A stretch of 64,000 nt of DNA from CAVQFB01 sp963711675. Its GTDB lineage: Bacteria; Acidobacteriota; Terriglobia; Terriglobales; Acidobacteriaceae. Made by a program: the position numbers and the translations under genes. The DNA lies in the NCBI GenBank assembly GCA_963711675.1, contig CAVQFB010000002.1:124001-188000 (forward strand), read 5' to 3'. Positions 28,556-37,029 of the stretch are shown here, in pieces (position 1 is the first letter of the stretch; each line of letters opens with the position of its first letter). Below the pieces are notes generated by a model. It searched no databases. It was given only the letters and a program-made list of their open reading frames with translations, and was not told the DNA's origin.

Positions 28556-30247
28556 ATGCCGGTCGAAACGGAACTTAAACCAACCACGATTCGCGCACCA
28601 CGCGGTACCGCGCTTTCCTGCCAGGGGTGGCAGCAGGAAGCCGCCATGCGCATGCTCATGAACAATCTCGATGAGGAAGTCGCGGAACGTCCCGGCGATC
28701 TGGTCGTTTATGGCGGGACGGGCAAGGCTGCACGCAATTGGGATTGCTATCACGCCATCGTAGCCACGCTGAAGAAGCTTGCTGACGATGAAACTTTACT
28801 CGTTCAGTCGGGTAAGCCCGTTGGCGTGTTCAAGACGCACGATTATGCACCGCGTGTTCTCATCGCTAACTCAAATCTGGTCGGTCACTGGTCGAACTGG
28901 CAGAAATTCAACGAGCTGGAACGCGCTGGACTCATGATGTACGGCCAGATGACGGCGGGTTCGTGGATCTACATCGGTTCCCAGGGCATTGTTCAGGGTA
29001 CGTTCGAGACCTTTGCCGCGGCTGGAGAGAAGAGCTTTGCCGGCGATCTTCACGGCAAATTGATTGTATCCGGCGGTATGGGCGGTATGGGTGGCGCCCA
29101 ACCGTTGGCGGCCACCATGAACGGCGCGGTATTTCTCGGCATCGACGTTGATGCTGAACGTATCAAGAAGCGCCTTAAGACGGGTTATTGCGATTTCCTG
29201 GTGACCACGCTTGACGAAGCTCTGCGGATCGTCAAGAACGCGGTTCGCAAGAAAGAAGCGATTTCGGTTGGACTGGTCGGGAACTGCGCCGACGTCATTC
29301 CAGAGCTTGCCGAGCGTGGCGTGGTGCCGGACATTCTGACCGATCAGACCTCGGCGCACGATCCGCTGAACGGCTACGTACCGAATGGCATGTCGCTCGA
29401 AGCCGCGCTGGAGTTGCGCAAACGCGATCCGAAGGCTTATCAGGAGAAGTCGCTCGACTCGATGGCCCGCCACGTCGAGGGCATGTTGCGCCTGCAAAAG
29501 ATGGGCTCGGTGACATTCGACTATGGCAACAACATCCGCACCTTCGCTTTTGAGCGGGGCGTGAAAAATGCCTATGACTTCCCGGGTTTCGTGCCGGCAT
29601 ACATTCGGCCGCTGTTTTGTGAAGGCCGAGGGCCGTTCCGATGGGTGGCGCTTTCAGGCGAACCGTCTGACATTGCCGTCACGGATGAGCTCGTGCTTGA
29701 ACTCTTTCCCGAGAATCGAATTCTGAAGCGCTGGATTGATCTCGCTCGCAAGCGCATCAAGTTTCAGGGCCTGCCGGCGCGTATCTGCTGGCTCGGATAC
29801 GGAGAGCGCGCGCAGTTTGGCCTGGCGATGAACGATCTGGTGAAAAAAGGAAAAATCAAAGCGCCAGTTGTGATTGGCCGCGACCATCTGGATTGCGGCT
29901 CGGTCGCGTCTCCCTTCCGCGAAACCGAGAGCATGAAGGACGGCAGCGACGCGGTCGCCGACTGGCCTCTGCTCAATGCTTTGCTGAACACGGCGGCGGG
30001 AGCGTCCTGGGTGTCGATTCACAACGGCGGAGGAGTTGGGATCGGCTATTCTCTGCACGCGGGGCAGGTCACGGTTGCCGACGGTACCGAGATGATGGCG
30101 AAACGCATTGAGCGAGTTTTGACCACCGATCCGGGCATGGGCGTGATCCGGCACGTCGACGCCGGCTATACCGAAGCGAAACAATTTGCGCAGAAGACGG
30201 GCGTGGAGATTCCGATGGAGTCCGAGCCGGGATCCCGTGGCCACTAA
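28556..30247 (+). CDS. hutU: Urocanate hydratase
   Basis: A 563-residue urocanase, full length, converting urocanate to imidazolonepropionate with tightly bound NAD in histidine breakdown. Signatures include RGTALSCQGWQQEAAMRMLM, DLVVYGGTGKAARNWDCY, GMGGMGGAQPLAATMNGA (NAD site), DQTSAHDPLNGYVP and ICWLGYGERAQFGLAMN, where the Cys-Gly region is part of the active site, and the C-terminal GVGIGYSLHAGQVTVADGT. Start ATG 28556. It overlaps the start of hutI by 11 bases; together they perform two successive steps. The genes for histidine ammonia-lyase and formimino-glutamate breakdown are not in this window. Confidence 0.96.
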   Translation: MPVETELKPTTIRAPRGTALSCQGWQQEAAMRMLMNNLDEEVAERPGDLVVYGGTGKAARNWDCYHAIVATLKKLADDETLLVQSGKPVGVFKTHDYAPRVLIANSNLVGHWSNWQKFNELERAGLMMYGQMTAGSWIYIGSQGIVQGTFETFAAAGEKSFAGDLHGKLIVSGGMGGMGGAQPLAATMNGAVFLGIDVDAERIKKRLKTGYCDFLVTTLDEALRIVKNAVRKKEAISVGLVGNCADVIPELAERGVVPDILTDQTSAHDPLNGYVPNGMSLEAALELRKRDPKAYQEKSLDSMARHVEGMLRLQKMGSVTFDYGNNIRTFAFERGVKNAYDFPGFVPAYIRPLFCEGRGPFRWVALSGEPSDIAVTDELVLELFPENRILKRWIDLARKRIKFQGLPARICWLGYGERAQFGLAMNDLVKKGKIKAPVVIGRDHLDCGSVASPFRETESMKDGSDAVADWPLLNALLNTAAGASWVSIHNGGGVGIGYSLHAGQVTVADGTEMMAKRIERVLTTDPGMGVIRHVDAGYTEAKQFAQKTGVEIPMESEPGSRGH

Positions 30248-31544
30248 GCGCGACGTTCCATTGTTGTTGCTGGTCAACATCGGCCAACTCCTGACCTTGC
30301 GCTCACCCTCATCCAAGCCAGGCCCGCGGCGCGATCAGGAGCTGAGCGAACTCGGCATCATCGAGAACGCGGCGGTCCTGTGCGTCGGTGGCAAGATTGT
30401 CTCGGTTGGCAAAACTAAAGACGCGCTGCGCGATCCCTGGCTCAAGAAGAATCGAAAGAGGATTGTTGAGATCGACTGCGCGGGTCAGGTTGTACTGCCC
30501 GGCTTTGTTGACTCTCATACACACCCCGCATTCGTAAGTCCGCGCCTCATCGATTTCGAGAAACGCGTCTCGGGCGCAACCTACGAGCAGATTGCCGAGG
30601 CCGGCGGCGGCATTCGATCCAGTGTCGAAGGCGTGCGCAGCGCGTCCAAGGCCCGGCTCGCCGAGAACATCCTGAAGGCATTTCATGAAATGGCGGAGCA
30701 GGGAACTACCACGGTAGAAGCCAAGTCCGGCTATGGGCTTTCCGTCGAATCGGAGCTGAAATCGCTTCAGGCGATTCGCGATGCCGCAACCCGCTGGCCG
30801 GGAACTGTGATCTCCACTTTGTTGGGGGCTCACGTTGTCCCGAAGGAATTCCAGGGGCGCTCACAAAATTACGTTGAAGCCGTCTGTTCAGAGATGATTC
30901 CCGCTGTGGCCAAGAAGAAGCTGGCTGATTTCGTCGACGTTTTTTGCGATCGCGGAGCCTTCACTTCAAGCGATACCGAGAAAATTTTCGAGGCGGCAAC
31001 GAGATACAAGCTGGGTGTTCGCGCCCACGTGTGCCAGCTCGCGCAGTGTTCGCTGGCTCCATTACAGCGCTTTCAGCCGGCATCACTCGATCATATGGAT
31101 CACGTTTCCGATGCCGACATCTCGGCCCTCGCGCAGGAGGACACGGTGGCTACTCTGGTGCCTGGGGCCAACTATTTTCTCGGCTTGGACGCTTATCCTC
31201 CGGCGCGCCGGTTGATCGATGCGGGCGTCCCGGTGGCGCTTGCCACGGACTACAATCCGGGCAGTTCGCCGACCTGCAGCATGCCGTTCGTTCTATCGCT
31301 GGCGTGCACGCACATGAAAATGTCACCTGCCGAAGGCCTTGCGGCGGCGACGATCAACGGTGCGTGGGCACTCCGATTACAGAATTCAAAAGGCTCCGTC
31401 GAGCCGGGGAAGGATGCGGACCTTGCGGTCTTTGAGGGGGGAGACTATCGCGAGATTCCTTATTGGTTCGCATCCAATCGATGTGCTTTTACAATACTGA
31501 ACGGAAAGATGGTTGCCTCGGGAGGTTCTGGGGAACTCGGTTGA
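30237..31544 (+). CDS. hutI: Imidazolonepropionase
   Basis: A 435-residue amidohydrolase from GTG 30237, which overlaps the end of hutU by 11 bases; the frame is open from 30186 but that part lies within hutU. HutI opens the imidazolone ring to formiminoglutamate. The metal-binding motif is VVLPGFVDSHTHPAFVS, followed by the HutI-typical RLIDFEKRVSGATYEQIAEA and GGGIRSSVEGVR. Further ligands are seen in LLGAHVVPKEF, VRAHVCQLAQC and ATDYNPGSSPTCSMP. The HAHxx segment found in most members ('RIHADQ') reads RAHVCQ here. The C-terminus ends in YRECIPYWF-like YREIPYWFASNRC. Confidence 0.93.
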   Translation: MATKRDVPLLLLVNIGQLLTLRSPSSKPGPRRDQELSELGIIENAAVLCVGGKIVSVGKTKDALRDPWLKKNRKRIVEIDCAGQVVLPGFVDSHTHPAFVSPRLIDFEKRVSGATYEQIAEAGGGIRSSVEGVRSASKARLAENILKAFHEMAEQGTTTVEAKSGYGLSVESELKSLQAIRDAATRWPGTVISTLLGAHVVPKEFQGRSQNYVEAVCSEMIPAVAKKKLADFVDVFCDRGAFTSSDTEKIFEAATRYKLGVRAHVCQLAQCSLAPLQRFQPASLDHMDHVSDADISALAQEDTVATLVPGANYFLGLDAYPPARRLIDAGVPVALATDYNPGSSPTCSMPFVLSLACTHMKMSPAEGLAAATINGAWALRLQNSKGSVEPGKDADLAVFEGGDYREIPYWFASNRCAFTILNGKMVASGGSGELG

Positions 31545-31681
31545 ACCATCGGGTGGGGTTTTCCGTACAAGACAATATAAATTGGTGACGGATGGGCGTG
31601 CGTCCGCGCGTTGCGGGTTGAGAATGCACTTTTCCACGCGAGCTCATGATGAGCCAAAATATTCAAAGTTTGAAAGGGATT

Positions 31682-34318
31682 ATGAAACGAACCTTCTTCT
31701 TCCTGTCTGCGGTCTTGACAATGGCCCTGCTGGCTCAGGCACAGCGCCTGCCAGAACTCGCCATGCCGCAGCACTACCAGTTGACCTTCGCGCCGAACTT
31801 CGACAAAGACAATTTCGCCGGCGAAGAGGCCATTCAGATCGAGGTGCTTAAGCCAACCTCCCAGATTGTCCTGAATTCGGCGGAAATTGAATTTCAGGAT
31901 GTCAGCATCGCAAGTGGGGGCACGACCCAGACGGCCAAGGTCACGCTCGACAAAGAAAAAGAGATGGCGACGTTTTCCGTGGACAAGCCTTTGCCGGCGG
32001 GGCTGGCCACGCTCAAGACCCATTACACAGGAATCCTCAACAACGAGCTGCGTGGTTTGTATCTCGGGAAGGACGCGACTGGAAAAAAGTATGCGGTCAC
32101 TCAATTCGAGGCTACCGATGCGCGCCGTGCATTTCCTTCTTTCGATGAACCGGCGTACAAGGCGACCTTCGATATTACAGTGATCGCAGACAAGGGGCAC
32201 ACCGCTATCTCGAACGCTAAGGTTTTGTCTGACGTGCCCGGCCCCAGCGAAGGCAAACACACAGTCCACTTCGCTACCACGGCGAAGATGTCTTCCTATC
32301 TGGTTGCGTTGGCGGTAGGAGATTTCGAGTACATCGAAGGCTCCGCCGACGGAATTCCCATCCGGGTTTACGGCCCTCCCGGCACCAAGCAGTACGACGC
32401 TTTTGCTCTCCAAGTCGCCGAGCACTGCATGAAGTACTTTGATCACTACTTCGGCATCAAGTATCCCTTCGAAAAGCTCGACATGATCGGCTTACCCGAT
32501 TTTTCAGCGGGCGCGATGGAGAACACTGGCCTCATTACCTACCGTGAAGTAATTCTCCAGCTCGACGACGAACATGCTTCGGTGGGGCTGCACAAAGAAG
32601 TCGCTACCGTCATCGCGCACGAGATGGCGCATCAGTGGTTCGGCGATCTGGTGACGATGAAATGGTGGGATGACATCTGGCTCAACGAAGGATTCGCCAC
32701 CTGGATGGAGAACAAGGCCGTCGCAGCGTGGAAGCCGGAATGGAACCTCGATCTCGATGACGTACGCAACACCGCGCAGACGCTAAACGGAGATTCCCTG
32801 GCGAACACTCGGCCCATTCATCAAGCTGCTGAGACGCCGGCACAGATTCAGGAGCTGTTTGACGGAATCGCCTACGGAAAAGCAGCCGCGGTATTGCGCA
32901 TGCTCGAGGCGTATCTGGGCCAGGAGTCGTTCCAGGCGGGGGTCGATGAGTATTTGAAGAAATATTCCTACTCGAATGCCACTGCCGACGATTTCTGGAG
33001 CACCTTGGCGGCGGTCTCGAAGAAGCCCGTCGATCGCATCATGCCGACCTTTGTGAAGCAGCCGGGCTTTCCTATGGTGAGTCTTGATCTGCAATGCTCT
33101 GGGAACAGCGCCAAGATCAGGCTCACCCAGCAACGCTATTTCTACGATCGGTCGCTCTTCAATCGTGGGAACAACTCCGAACTGTGGCAGGTTCCGGTTT
33201 GTATGAAACCCGCTCCGGGAGCCTCGGGTAGCGCGAACGTGGCTAAGTGTGAGCTTCTTACGAGGAACGAAGAGACTTTCGGCGTTCCATCCTGTGCGCC
33301 TTGGGTTCTGAACAATGCAGGAGCGGCGGGCTACTACAGGTCCGGCTACACAACCGGGATGTTGCGCGCTATGGCGAACGATGTCGAGCGGGATCTGACG
33401 CCGGCGGAACGCATCATGCTACTCAGCGATGCCTGGGCTTCTGTGCGGGTAGGGAAGCAGGAGGTAGGGGATTACCTCGCTGTAGCCGAGGGCTTGAAAG
33501 CCGATCGTAATCGGGCGGTGATCGCGCAATTGGCGGATCAGTTGGACTACATCGGCAATTATCTCGTTACCGATTCGGATCGCGATTCTTATCAGCTGTG
33601 GGTTCGGCGTCTGTTCACGCCGCTGGCGCAGGAGCTTGGCTGGCAAGCGAAGACCAGTGACACGGATGAGCAGAAGAGTCTGCGGGCGCGCGTCTTCCAC
33701 ACGCTGGGCTACACCGGACGTGACCCCGAGGTGCTGGGACAGGCTCGCAAGCTGGCCGACGAAGCTCTGGAAGACCCCACTTCGGTAGATGGAACCATGG
33801 CCGCGACCGTCTTCAGTCTTGCGGCACTCGACGGCGATGCGGCGCTCTACGACAGGATCGTCAGTCATCTTAAGAGTGCTGCTACGCCGAACCAGTATTA
33901 CCTCTATTTTGGGGCTCTGTCCGACTTCAGCGATCCGAAATTGCTGGAGCGCACCTTGCAATTCGCGCTTACTTCAGACGTCCGGACGCAGGACACGCTC
34001 GGGCTGATAGCTTCGGTCATGGAAAATCCCGCTGGTGAAAAAGTGGCATGGAGCTTTGTCCAGACGCGCTGGCCCGACATCGAGAAAATCGGCGGAGGAT
34101 TTACCAGCGCTGAAGTCGTGCAGGCGACGAGCGTGTTCTGCGACGCCGAACTTCGCGATGACGTACAGACCTTCTTCACCAGGCACACCGTGCCGACGGC
34201 CGAGCGCACATTGAAGCAGTCGTTAGAGCGAATGAGCTACTGCGTGGACTTGAAGTCGCAGCAAGGTTCGAAGCTCGCATCCTGGCTGCAGCGGCGAGGG
34301 GCGTCGGCGGGGAAGTAG
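31682..34318 (+). CDS. M1 family aminopeptidase, secreted
   Basis: An 878-residue zinc aminopeptidase of the M1 (aminopeptidase N) family. I chose ATG 31682, with AAAGGGAT just upstream, over ATG 31646, because MKRTFFFLSAVLTMALLAQA is then a normal signal peptide, which implies a periplasmic or exported enzyme. The exopeptidase motif GAMEN lies near residue 280, and the zinc site HEMAHQWFGDLVTMKWWDDI followed by WLNEGFATWME lies near 315-340 (His, His, Glu ligands with catalytic Glu). The catalytic Tyr probably lies in the block around KKYSYSNATADDFW. The C-terminal 350 residues are the helical ERAP1_C-type domain. It stands alone between hutI and the tRNA gene. Confidence 0.93.
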   Translation: MKRTFFFLSAVLTMALLAQAQRLPELAMPQHYQLTFAPNFDKDNFAGEEAIQIEVLKPTSQIVLNSAEIEFQDVSIASGGTTQTAKVTLDKEKEMATFSVDKPLPAGLATLKTHYTGILNNELRGLYLGKDATGKKYAVTQFEATDARRAFPSFDEPAYKATFDITVIADKGHTAISNAKVLSDVPGPSEGKHTVHFATTAKMSSYLVALAVGDFEYIEGSADGIPIRVYGPPGTKQYDAFALQVAEHCMKYFDHYFGIKYPFEKLDMIGLPDFSAGAMENTGLITYREVILQLDDEHASVGLHKEVATVIAHEMAHQWFGDLVTMKWWDDIWLNEGFATWMENKAVAAWKPEWNLDLDDVRNTAQTLNGDSLANTRPIHQAAETPAQIQELFDGIAYGKAAAVLRMLEAYLGQESFQAGVDEYLKKYSYSNATADDFWSTLAAVSKKPVDRIMPTFVKQPGFPMVSLDLQCSGNSAKIRLTQQRYFYDRSLFNRGNNSELWQVPVCMKPAPGASGSANVAKCELLTRNEETFGVPSCAPWVLNNAGAAGYYRSGYTTGMLRAMANDVERDLTPAERIMLLSDAWASVRVGKQEVGDYLAVAEGLKADRNRAVIAQLADQLDYIGNYLVTDSDRDSYQLWVRRLFTPLAQELGWQAKTSDTDEQKSLRARVFHTLGYTGRDPEVLGQARKLADEALEDPTSVDGTMAATVFSLAALDGDAALYDRIVSHLKSAATPNQYYLYFGALSDFSDPKLLERTLQFALTSDVRTQDTLGLIASVMENPAGEKVAWSFVQTRWPDIEKIGGGFTSAEVVQATSVFCDAELRDDVQTFFTRHTVPTAERTLKQSLERMSYCVDLKSQQGSKLASWLQRRGASAGK

Positions 34319-34629
34319 AAATCGCGCGAGTCTGCGCTCTCGGTTGGGCGGTGGCGTCGTCGCTTTCCGCGACTGGTTGACGCCCGTAACGCAGTTCCGT
34401 TGGCTAACCGCGCTTAGCAATGCCGAGTCTCTTTCCGAGCCAACGTCGCTGCCTAGCTGAAATTCGATTTCAGCCGCGATCGCGCTTTTGGTTCGATTGA
34501 GGGAACCTGCCCCCATTGCTATAATCGTTTGGACCTTCAGTTCCCTACGTTGCTAGCCTTGTCGAAGGCAATCTGCACAGCGTAGGCCGCATGGTCCGCA
34601 GGGGCTTTGATACCCGCTGTGGGCAAAGT
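34319..34629. other. Non-coding region upstream of tRNA-Phe
   Basis: 311 bp between the aminopeptidase and tRNA-Phe. Apart from the promoter at 34497-34525 and the tRNA leader, I see no gene or notable repeat. Confidence 0.6.
34497..34525 (+). promoter_or_regulatory. Sigma-70 promoter of tRNA-Phe
   Basis: TTGAGG (34497-34502), 17-base spacer, consensus TATAAT (34520-34525). The start would fall near 34532, about 98 bases before the mature tRNA. Confidence 0.7.
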
Positions 34630-34705
34630 GGCCAGGTAGCTCAGGTGGTAGAGCGCAGCCCTGAAAAGGCTGGCGTCGGCGGTTCAACTCCGTCCCTGGC
34701 CACCA
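34630..34705 (+). tRNA. tRNA-Phe (anticodon GAA)
   Basis: A 76-base tRNA with encoded CCA. The acceptor stem GGCCAGG pairs with CCTGGCC (34695-34701), followed by discriminator A and CCA. The anticodon loop CTGAAAA sits in the stem CAGCC/GGCTG, giving anticodon GAA for phenylalanine. The T arm is GGTTCAACTC in context. Its 3' half from 34661 is repeated exactly at 53526-53572, marking it as the integration site of the island. Confidence 0.97.
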
Positions 34706-34707
34706 TC
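34661..34707. repeat. attL: 47-bp direct repeat at the tRNA-Phe 3' end
   Basis: From the anticodon loop to two bases past CCA, these 47 bases are identical to 53526-53572. They are the left junction of the integrated element and keep the tRNA gene intact. Confidence 0.9.
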
Positions 34708-34844
34708 TCTTTCAATGGTTTAGCAGACCAGCCCTAAATTTCACACCTGTGATTTCACACCTGTGGTCGGTTACGACCACTAACTTCCCATTGCTGACGA
34801 TACACCGGGGGCGAACGCAGAAATCACCTCCCTCAGTTGTTGCT

Positions 34845-34858
34845 TATTTGGCCAAATA
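34845..34858. promoter_or_regulatory. Perfect 14-bp palindrome upstream of arsR-type gene, candidate operator
   Basis: TATTTGGCCAAATA reads the same on both strands and lies 8-17 bases before the possible starts of the ArsR-type regulator. ArsR/SmtB repressors bind AT-rich palindromes in their own promoters, so autoregulation is a reasonable inference. Confidence 0.5.
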
Positions 34859-34875
34859 GCCAGACAATGACGTGT

Positions 34876-35169
34876 ATGACCCAGCGCAGCGTTTTCAAAC
34901 AGCAGGCTCGGGTGCTGAAGGCACTCGCGAACGAGTCTCGACTCATGATCATCGACCGTTTGAATAAGGGTGAGTCCTCGGTGGGAGAACTCACCGAGCT
35001 TGTTGGTACTGATCTTTCAACCGTCTCCAAGCACCTCGCTCTGCTTCGCGCCAATGGAATCGTGGAAGACCGCCGCCAGGGGACGACCGTGTACTACAGG
35101 CTTCTTACCCCGTGCGTGTGCAACTTCTTCGCATGTGCCACGCAGGTCCTAAAGGAGAAATCAAACTGA
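34876..35169 (+). CDS. ArsR/SmtB family transcriptional regulator
   Basis: A 97-residue winged-helix repressor. The helix-turn-helix is in ESSVGELTELVGTDLSTVSK with HLALLRANGIVEDRRQG and wing TTVYYRLL. No ELCVC-type metal site is present in the recognition helix; instead the C-terminus holds three Cys in PCVCNFFACATQV, which may sense metal, metalloid or thiol oxidation. The start is ATG 34876 or ATG 34867; neither has a clear ribosome site. Its stop TGA overlaps the probable CTG start of the next gene, so it heads the coupled six-gene operon, which it probably controls through the upstream palindrome. Confidence 0.88.
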   Translation: MTQRSVFKQQARVLKALANESRLMIIDRLNKGESSVGELTELVGTDLSTVSKHLALLRANGIVEDRRQGTTVYYRLLTPCVCNFFACATQVLKEKSN

Positions 35170-35420
35170 GTATCGAAATCAAAGTCCTTGGTCCCGGATG
35201 TGCCAGGTGCAAACAGCTCTACGGCGAGGCTGAAAGAGCCATTGTTCAACTGGCCGCTCCCGCCACACTCACCAAGGTTGAAGACATCAGGGACATCATG
35301 GCGTACAAGATCCTGGCGACGCCTGCCTTGGTGATCGATGGCGAGGTGAAATCTGCAGGTCGCATTCCGAATGCTGCTGAGATTGTTTCCTGGCTCGCAA
35401 CGGCGGCGACGAAGCAATAA
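35166..35420 (+). CDS. Small thioredoxin-fold redox protein (CxxC)
   Basis: An 84-residue thioredoxin-like protein of the short archaeal/bacterial type (TM0996/MTH895-like, often called redox-active disulfide protein 2). SIEIKVLGPGCARCKQLYGE has the active site C-A-R-C, and KILATPALVIDGEVKSAGR contains the cis-Pro of the fold. No ATG, GTG or TTG lies at a sensible place; CTG 35166 fits, seven bases after AAAGGAGAA and overlapping the TGA of the arsR-type gene as CTGA. The frame extends to 35112 but inside the regulator gene. It probably exchanges electrons with the partners encoded downstream. Confidence 0.85.
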   Translation: MSIEIKVLGPGCARCKQLYGEAERAIVQLAAPATLTKVEDIRDIMAYKILATPALVIDGEVKSAGRIPNAAEIVSWLATAATKQ

Positions 35421-35444
35421 CGGAGTGTCGCCAAAGGAGGCTAC

Positions 35445-35910
35445 ATGCCGGAGTATCTGGAAACTACAGTTGATAAGTTCACATTCAAAGTCGCCAAAAA
35501 TCGTTGGTACACGCGCGACGGCGTTTGGTTCCTGCCCCTGGAGGGTTCCGAAGGGGGAATGATTCGGGTTGGGCTGACTGACTATCTCCAGCAGCATAGT
35601 GGCGACATCGCCTTCGTGAATTTAAAGCCGATTGGCACGACATTACGTACCGGAGATGACTTCGCCGAAATCGAGACCATAAAGGTTAATGCCGCGTCTT
35701 CCCTCGCCGATTTCGGGCACAGTGACTCAAATCAACCAAGGCCTCGAACTTCATCCTGAACTGGTCAACCAAGATCCCTACGACAAAGGCTGGCTCATCG
35801 TGCTGAAGCCAGCCGAATGGGCAGCCAGCCGTCGCGATTTGCTCGATGCCGACGCGTATTTTGCGGTGATGCGGCAGCAGATTGACGAAGAACTGAAGGA
35901 GACGTCATGA
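35445..35910 (+). CDS. GcvH-like lipoyl carrier protein (one frameshift)
   Basis: A homologue of the glycine cleavage H protein, 154 residues once one extra base near 35691 is ignored. ATG 35445 follows AAAGGAGG. The first frame has FTFKVAKNRWYTRDGVWFL, MIRVGLTDYLQQHSGDIAFV and FAEIETIKVN, with Lys of ETIK as the lipoylation site. The second frame continues LPSPISGTVTQINQGLELHP and ELVNQDPYDKGWLIVLKP. Without the extra base the spacing from the Lys to SPISG equals that of normal GcvH. No gcvP or gcvT is nearby, so this is probably not a glycine cleavage subunit but a stand-alone lipoyl carrier like those in sulfur metabolism. Its end overlaps the next gene as ATGA. Confidence 0.85.
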
Positions 35911-36320
35911 GTCATCATTCCAGCGTTGTTGTGATTCCATGCAGCGGGATCGGCAAGCCATTTGGGACCGTCAGCCGGGAAGCGGCTTACGAGCTCTGCG
36001 AGAACCTCCGGCGCGCAGACACCGACCTCGTTGCGCTGTCGAAGCTCGTTCTTGGCGAACAAGACGCACAGGCGCGAGTCCGCAGCAAACCGGCGGTGAC
36101 GATCGACGGCTGTAAGTTGATGTGCGCGTCGAAACTCGTGAAGCTCAGTGGTGGGTCTGTCGCCCAGGAAGTGCAGGTACTCGATGTTTTCCGGCGATAC
36201 AAGCACTTGAAACCGGAAGGCATTGCCGAGCTGAACGAGCCTGGCAAGGAACTCGCGCGTGTGATCGCCGCCGAAATATCTGAAGCCTTGGGCGACACTC
36301 AAGGAGGACCCCATGCCTGA
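35907..36320 (+). CDS. DGC-domain (putative zinc-binding) protein
   Basis: A 137-residue DGC-domain protein (family of proteins named for the Asp-Gly-Cys motif, assumed to bind zinc). Visible Cys are in VVIPCSGIGKPFGTVSREAA, YELCENL and VTIDGCKLMCASKL, where DGC and the following Cys four residues on are the hallmark. The start ATG 35907 overlaps the stop of the GcvH-like gene by four bases. Such proteins are found beside thioredoxins and arsenic- or sulfur-related genes, but no biochemical function is established. It overlaps the start of a second, longer DGC gene. Confidence 0.82.
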   Translation: MSHHSSVVVIPCSGIGKPFGTVSREAAYELCENLRRADTDLVALSKLVLGEQDAQARVRSKPAVTIDGCKLMCASKLVKLSGGSVAQEVQVLDVFRRYKHLKPEGIAELNEPGKELARVIAAEISEALGDTQGGPHA

Positions 36321-37029
36321 TCTGCCTGAACGTAAAGTTGGAATCATCGCATGTTCTGGCGAGGAACTGGCGGGCGGGACCGTCTCCCGATTGGCAGCAT
36401 TGAAAGTCCTGCACGAACTGCGACCCGGCAAAACGGTCACGATCTGCCTGCCGTTGTTCCTGGCGGGCGGCGAAGGGGATCGGGCGTTTGCACGTTTTCA
36501 CCCGACCATTACTGTAGACGGCTGTGAACTGCGCTGCGCTGCCCGAGGCACCGAGATGTATTCGGGAAAGCCCACTGCCAGCGTAGTCGTCAGCGAACTT
36601 GCCGCCGCTCAGGGGTTAGAAGCAATTGATGGCCGGCGCCATCTGAATAACGCTGGCAAGAAGGCCGTAGAACTGACTGCCGAGCGATTGGCTTTGCTTA
36701 CTGATGAGCTACTCGCGGGCCCTTCCGCCAAAACACGCGTGACAATTAGTGCGCCACAACCGCTTGAGGCGCCTAAATCCGTGGGCTGCTCCTGCGGTTC
36801 CGGAATACCAGTGCAGAACGTCCTGATTGACGGTCAATCGGTGGGCCTCCTGGCGGTACCGCTCATCTTTGCGAACTTCCGCGACCGAGGGCGCGAACCG
36901 GACGGTGCCGCGGATGAACTTCTGGCGAGTGTCGCGGTCTACAACTACATCCCCGAACAATCGAAACCTGATTACCGTGCGGCAATCCTCCGGGAGTACG
37001 CCACATTCTGGCGAGGAGGAGCGAAATGA
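36313..37029 (+). CDS. Longer DGC-domain protein with extra C-terminal domain
   Basis: A 238-residue protein. Residues 1-135 are a second DGC domain (VGIIACSGEELAGGTVSRLA, HPTITVDGCELRCAARG). A linker with CSCGSG near 165-170 leads to a C-terminal domain, VLIDGQSVGLLAVPLIFANF, then LLASVAVYNYIPEQSKPDY and AAILREYATFW. This tail resembles a small uncharacterised family with the 'YNYIP...Y..AL..EY' ending that occurs as a free protein next to small thioredoxins; that comparison is from memory. AAGGAGGACCCC precedes ATG 36313, which overlaps the end of the previous gene. The cysteines make redox or metal binding likely. Confidence 0.78.
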   Translation: MPDLPERKVGIIACSGEELAGGTVSRLAALKVLHELRPGKTVTICLPLFLAGGEGDRAFARFHPTITVDGCELRCAARGTEMYSGKPTASVVVSELAAAQGLEAIDGRRHLNNAGKKAVELTAERLALLTDELLAGPSAKTRVTISAPQPLEAPKSVGCSCGSGIPVQNVLIDGQSVGLLAVPLIFANFRDRGREPDGAADELLASVAVYNYIPEQSKPDYRAAILREYATFWRGGAK

